The notes beneath the pieces are model-generated. The model ran no database searches, had not been told where the DNA came from, and saw only the letters and a list, made by a program, of their open reading frames with translations. From the NCBI RefSeq assembly GCF_000344135.1, contig NZ_BAOP01000002.1, forward strand, positions 124,001-188,000: a DNA stretch of 64,000 nucleotides, read 5' to 3'. The stretch is from Gordonia malaquae NBRC 108250 (GTDB lineage: Bacteria; Actinomycetota; Actinomycetes; Mycobacteriales; Mycobacteriaceae). Of this stretch, positions 54,701 to 60,700 are shown in pieces. Each line of letters starts with the position of its first letter. Within the stretch, counting starts at the first letter, position 1. Position numbers and translations under genes: made by a program.

Positions 54701-57700
54701 CGCCGAGCGGCTCGTCGAGGGGTTCGAGTCCGGTGCCGTCGGCGACTGCCTCGGCCATCGCCCGGACTGTGCGGAGTTCGAAGATCTCCCTGGGCGACAG
54801 GTCCAGCCCGGCCGCACGGGCGCCGGATGCGAGCTGGATCGACATGATCGAGTCGCCGCCGAGTGCGAAGAAACTCTCGGTGACGCTGACCCGGTCGAGC
54901 CCCAGCAGACCCGCGACGATCGCCGCGAGCGTCCGCTCCGCGTCGCCGACCGGTTCGACGTATCCCTGCTGCATGCCCGCGAAGTCGGGCGCGGGCAGTG
55001 CCTTGCGGTCCACCTTGCCCGCCGTGCTCAGCGGCATCTCGTCGACGATCATCCACAGCGACGGCTGCATGTACGCCATCAGTTTCTCTGCGGCGTACGC
55101 CTCGAGCGCTGGTCGGTCGGTGTCGCCTGCGATGTACGCGACGAGGACGTCACCGCCGGTGGGAGTGGCGGCGACGGTGACCGCCGCGTGCAGCACGCCC
55201 GGTGCTGCGGCGAGGACCGCCTCGATCTCACCCGGCTCGATGCGCTGACCACGCAGTTTCACCTGGAAGTCGTTGCGGCCGAGGTATTCGATCTCGCCGT
55301 TCGGGTTCCACATCGCCTGGTCGCCGGTGCGGTACAGGCGCTCACCCGGTTCGCCGAACGGATCGGCGACGAACCTCTCGGCCGTCAATTCGGGACGTCG
55401 TGCATATCCGCGCGCCACGTGATCGCCACCGAGATACAGCTCGCCCTGCACACCGACGGGAACCGGTTGGAGACGGGAATCGAGGATGTGGCCGGTGGTG
55501 TGCCACGCGGGCACACCGATCGGCACCGTCGCCTCGCCCTGGCGGATGTTCGCGATCGTCGCATAGATCGTGGCCTCAGTCGGCCCGTACTGGTTGAACA
55601 ACTGCAGGTGAGGCCAGTTCGCGAAGACTGCTTCGGCTCCGGCGGGGCTGAGGGCCTCGCCACCGGTGTGCACGTAGCGAACACTCGACATCCAGTCGCC
55701 CGCACCGAGCTCTCGGACCATCGACGCGAGCATCGACGGGACGAGGACGATCGAGGTGACCCGGTGATCGACGATGTACTGCTGCAGTGCCCATGGGTCG
55801 CGGTGCTCGCCGGGCTTCATCATGATCATCCGACCGCCGTCGAAGGCCAGGCGGAAGAACTCGAGGACGGACGGGTCGAAGGTGTAGTCGAGGACCTGCA
55901 GGTACACGTCCGAGTTCTCGAACGAATAGAAGTCCTGGTCGAACGTCAGCTGTGACATCACCGATCGGTGCGACACCGTGACGCCCTTAGGCAGTCCGGT
56001 GGACCCCGATGTGAACAGCGTGTACGCCGCATTGTCGAGGCGCAGCGGCGCGAGGCGGTCGGTGTCGGTGATCGCTCCTCGGGCCGCACTCAGGGGCGCC
56101 GTCGCGCTGATCGCGATGCGCGTCAGTCCGGCGGCGTCCGCGGCGTCGTGCGCCGCCGGGATCGGCGTGTGGTCGGCGGTCAGCAGCACCGCGGCGCCGG
56201 AGACGTCGAGCATGTACCGGATCCGGTCGGCGGGAGCATCGACGGCGATGGGGACGTACTGACCGCCCGCGGTGGTCACCGCATAGATCGCGAGCACCAT
56301 CTCGAGCGACCGCGGCGTGGCGATGCCGACCGCGACGTCCGGGCCGACTCCGGCTGCGATCAGCTCGCGGGCCAACACGTTCACTCGGTCGAACAGCTCG
56401 GTGTACGTGAGGTCGCGGCCGTCGCCGACCACGGCGATCTCGTCGCCGAAGCGTTCGACTGCGCCGGGCAGCAGGTCTGCGAGTGTTCCGTCCACGCGTC
56501 GATCGGCGAGTTGCGGATCGGTCAGATCCACCACGTATCCCTGCGACATCTCGTTGATGACGGCGGCGTCGTCGTCGGTGAGGATCACCGCATCACCGAC
56601 GGGACGATTCACGTCGGTCAGCAGACCGTCGAGCAGGTCGACCAGGCGTTCGGCGAAGACTCGGACCGTGAGCCCGTCGAAGAGGTCTTCGGCGAACGCG
56701 ATCCAGCCGTGCCAGTCGTGGTCGGTCGGCGCGAGATCGACGCCGAACAGCAGGTCGACCTTGGCGGGTTCGGGAGCGGCTTCCAGCGGTTCGACGACGA
56801 GGCCGGCGACCTCGTGTCCGTCGAGGCGCGCGGCGGCATTCGACTCGTTGACCGACAACCACACCTGGGCGAGCGGCGCGAACGCCTGCGAGCGGATCGG
56901 GTCCAGGTGCTCGACGAGGACTTCGAAGGGCACATCTGCGTTGTCGAACGCGGTGAGGTCGACGGTCCGCAGTTCCCCGAGGAGGTCGGCGAACGGCGTC
57001 GCCGGATCGATCTGCGCGCGAAGGACGAGAGTGTTGACGAACATGCCGATCACGTCGTCGAGCGCGGCGTCGCCGCGGCCCGCGACGGGCACTCCGATCG
57101 CGATGTCGTCGGTGGCCGACAACCTCGCAAGCAGCACCGAGAGGCCCGCGTGGAGCACGATGAACGGCGTGACGCCGGACTGATGCGCGACCTCACGGAT
57201 CCGGTCGCCGAGCGCGGCGGGGATCGTGTAGTCGATCTGCCCGCCCCGCTGGGACGCCACCTGGGGTCGCGGCCGGTCGGACGGCAGATCGAGGACGTCG
57301 GGGAGGTCGGCGAGGGCGGTCCGCCAATAGTCGAGTTGACGGTGCAGCACCGAGCCCTGATCTGACGGATCACCGAGAACCCTGTGCTGCCACAGCGCGG
57401 CGTCGGCCACCTGTACCGGCAGCGACCCGAGCTCGGGGACGGCGCCTTCGACGCGCGCCGCGTATGCGGCGAACAGATCGATCACCAACGGGCGCATCGA
57501 CTCGCCGTCGGCCGCGATGTGGTGGAGGACCGTGAGGATGACGTGCTCATCGTCGGTCACCCGCTGTACGCGGACGCGGATCGGGCGGTCGACGGACACG
57601 TCGAAGCCGGTGGACGCGGCTGCGGCGAGTTGATCAGCGGTGTCGACGAGCGCGAAGTCGAGTTCATCGAATGCGGTGGTCGCATCGCCGATCTGTTGGA

Positions 57701-60700
57701 CGGGCGCCCCGTCGACGGTGGTGAATACGGTTCGCAGCACCTCGTGCCGCTCGATCACGTCCGCGAAGGCACGACGCAGTGCGACGAGGTCGAGTCCACC
57801 GGTCACCCGCAGCGGGATCGGCATGTTGTACGCGGGCGACGTCGGATCGAACTGGTTGATGAACCACATGCGCTGCTGCTGGAACGACAGCGGGATCATC
57901 GCGGGACGCGGATCGACGGCCGTCACCGCGGGCAGTGCCTTGGACGCCGACGCGGCGACCGCGACGAGGTCGCGAACGCTCGGAGCGTCGAAGACGTCCC
58001 GGACCGACACTTGTGCCCCGAGTGCTTCCGAGACGCGCGACGCCAACCGCATCGCGGCGAGCGAGTTGCCGCCGAGGTCGAAGAACGACTCGGTGACGGA
58101 CACCGTCGCGACGCCGAGGAGTTCGGCGAAGACCGCGGCGACTGCCTCTTCCTGCGCGCCGTCGGCGGCGACGCTCTCCGCTGCTGACACCTCGGGCGCG
58201 GGCAGTGCGGATCGGTCGACCTTGCCGGAGGCGCCCAACGGCAGAGCGTCGAGGAGCGTCCACACGGTCGGGCGCATGTACACGGGCAATCGGTCGGCGG
58301 CGAACTCCTTGACCGACGACAGACCGGTGGCGTCGACACCGGTCAGATACGCGACGAGGTGGTCCCCCGCCGGGCCGCCGACGACGGCTGCCGCGCACTG
58401 AGCCACGCCCGGCGCACCGGCGATCGTGGCTTCGACGTCTTCGAGTTCGAGTCGCTGACCGTTGAGTTTCACTTGGAAGTCGGTGCGGCCGAGGTACTCG
58501 ATCTCCCCGGACGCCGTCCAGCGCGCGAGGTCGCCGGTGCGGTACATCCGGGCCCCAGGGGTGAACGGGTCCGCCACGAATCGGGCCGCGGTCAGTTCCG
58601 CTGCGGACGCGTATCCGCGCGCGAGCTGATCACCGGTCACGTACAGCTCGCCGCGGACGCCGGGCAGCGCCGGGCGCAGACGCGCATCGAGGATGAGCAC
58701 ACCGGAGCCGGGAGCGGGCGCACCGATCGTGACGACGTCCGCGGCTTCGCGGTACGTGCGTGTCGTCGAGTCGACCGCGGCCTCGGTGAGACCGTATTGG
58801 TTGACGACCGACGCGCCGGGCAGATTTGCCAGTGCGCGGTCGAGCAGAGCTGGGGTGAGGCTCTCACCGCCGGTGAACACGGTTCGCAGGGAGGAGACGT
58901 CTCCACTGCCGTCCTCGAGGAACACGGCGAGGACCGACGGGACGAATTGGACCGTTGTGGCGGACGTCTGCTCGACGAGGCACCGCAGGTAGCCGGGGTC
59001 GCGATGGCCCTCTGGTCCGGCGACCACTGCGGTCGCGCCGGAGGTGAGCGGCCAGAACAGTTCCCACACGGACGCGTCGAACGTGAACGGCGTCTTGACG
59101 AGGACTCGCTCGTCGGCGGGGTCGCCGAGAGTGCCGCCGAACCAGGTGAGGAGTGTCCCCAGCGCGCGATGGGAGACGGTGACGCCCTTCGGCACGCCCG
59201 TTGATCCCGACGTGAACAGGGTGTACGCGGCATGCTCGGGGCGCAGCGGCGCCGTGCGGTCGTCGTCGGTCACCGGGCCCGGATCTGCCGGCGCGTCACC
59301 TGACGCGTCGACTCGGCGGGTGCTGACGTGCGACGGAAGCTGTGCCGCGTCCGGTCCGACGAGAGCTGTCGTGACACCGGCGACGTCGACCATGTCTGCG
59401 ACACGCGCGGCGGGAGTGTCCGGATCGATCGGGATGTACTGGCCGCCTGCCGCGATCACCGCGTGGACGGCGATCAGCTGTTCGGCCGACCGGCCGATGA
59501 CAACACCGACGGCGGTGTCCGGACCCACCCCGGCGCCGATCAGTTCACGAGCCAGCGTGTTGACGCGAGCACCGAACTCGGCGTAGGTGAGCGTCGAGTG
59601 CTCGGTGAGCACCGCGATCGCGGCTGGACTCTGCCCGACCGCTGCGGTGAGCAGCGTGTCGACGGTGTGCTCCACGCGGTCCTGCGCCGGACCGGCCGAC
59701 CAGGAGTCGAGTTCGGCTCGCTCGTCGGAGCCTGTCGCGGACACACCGCCGACCGCAGCGCTCGGATCCGCGGTCAGGGCGTCGAGGACGCGGACGAAGC
59801 GGTCGGCGAAGAGCGCGGCGCCGGACTGTTCGTACAGGTCGGTGGCGTACAGGAGATGCCCGCGCCAGCCGTCGCCGTGGTCGGTGATGCCGACGGTGAG
59901 GTCGACTCGCGCTGTGACCTTGTCGGGCTCGGCGACGGTGATCTGCAGACCGTCGATGTCGACGGTGCCGAGCCCTCCGCCCGCGAGTCCCGGAACGGAC
60001 GTCTGGTCGAAGGACAGCCAGACCTGCGCGAGCGGAGCGAAGGCCTCCGACCGCACCGGGTCGACCCTGTCGACGACCGACTCGAACGGGACGTCGGCGT
60101 TCGCGAACGCCCCGAGATCCGTGCTGCGGACTCGCCCGATCAGATCGAGGAAGCTCTGGTCGGGATCGACAGAGGTGCGCAGGACCAGCGTGTTCACGAA
60201 CATGCCGATCATCGGGTCGAGGACCGACTGGCCGCGGCCCGCGATCGGCGTGCCGACCGCCACGTCGGCGTCGGCCGACAATTGAGCCAACAGAACGGTG
60301 AGTGCCGCGTGCGCGACCATGAACGGTGTCGAGTTGGTGGTGCGTGCCAGCTCGGCGACCCGACCCGAGATCGATTCGTCGACGTCGAAGTCCAGGCGGC
60401 CGCCGCGGTACGACGGGTGCGCGGGACGGGATTTGTCGGTCGGGAGCGTCGGCACACCTGCAAGACCGTCGAGCTGCCCCGACCAGTAGTCGAGCTGTGA
60501 GCCGATCATCGACTCGGGGTCGTCGGCGGCGCCGAGCACACCGCGCTGCCACAGCGCGTAGTCGGCGATCTGGACGGGCAGCGGTTCCAACAGCGCCGCG
60601 ATCTCCGAACGCGCCTGTCCACCCGTCGACCTGGCGCGGTACGCCTCGGTGAGGTCGGTGACCAGCGGTGCGAACGATTCGCCGTCGAACGCGATGTGAT

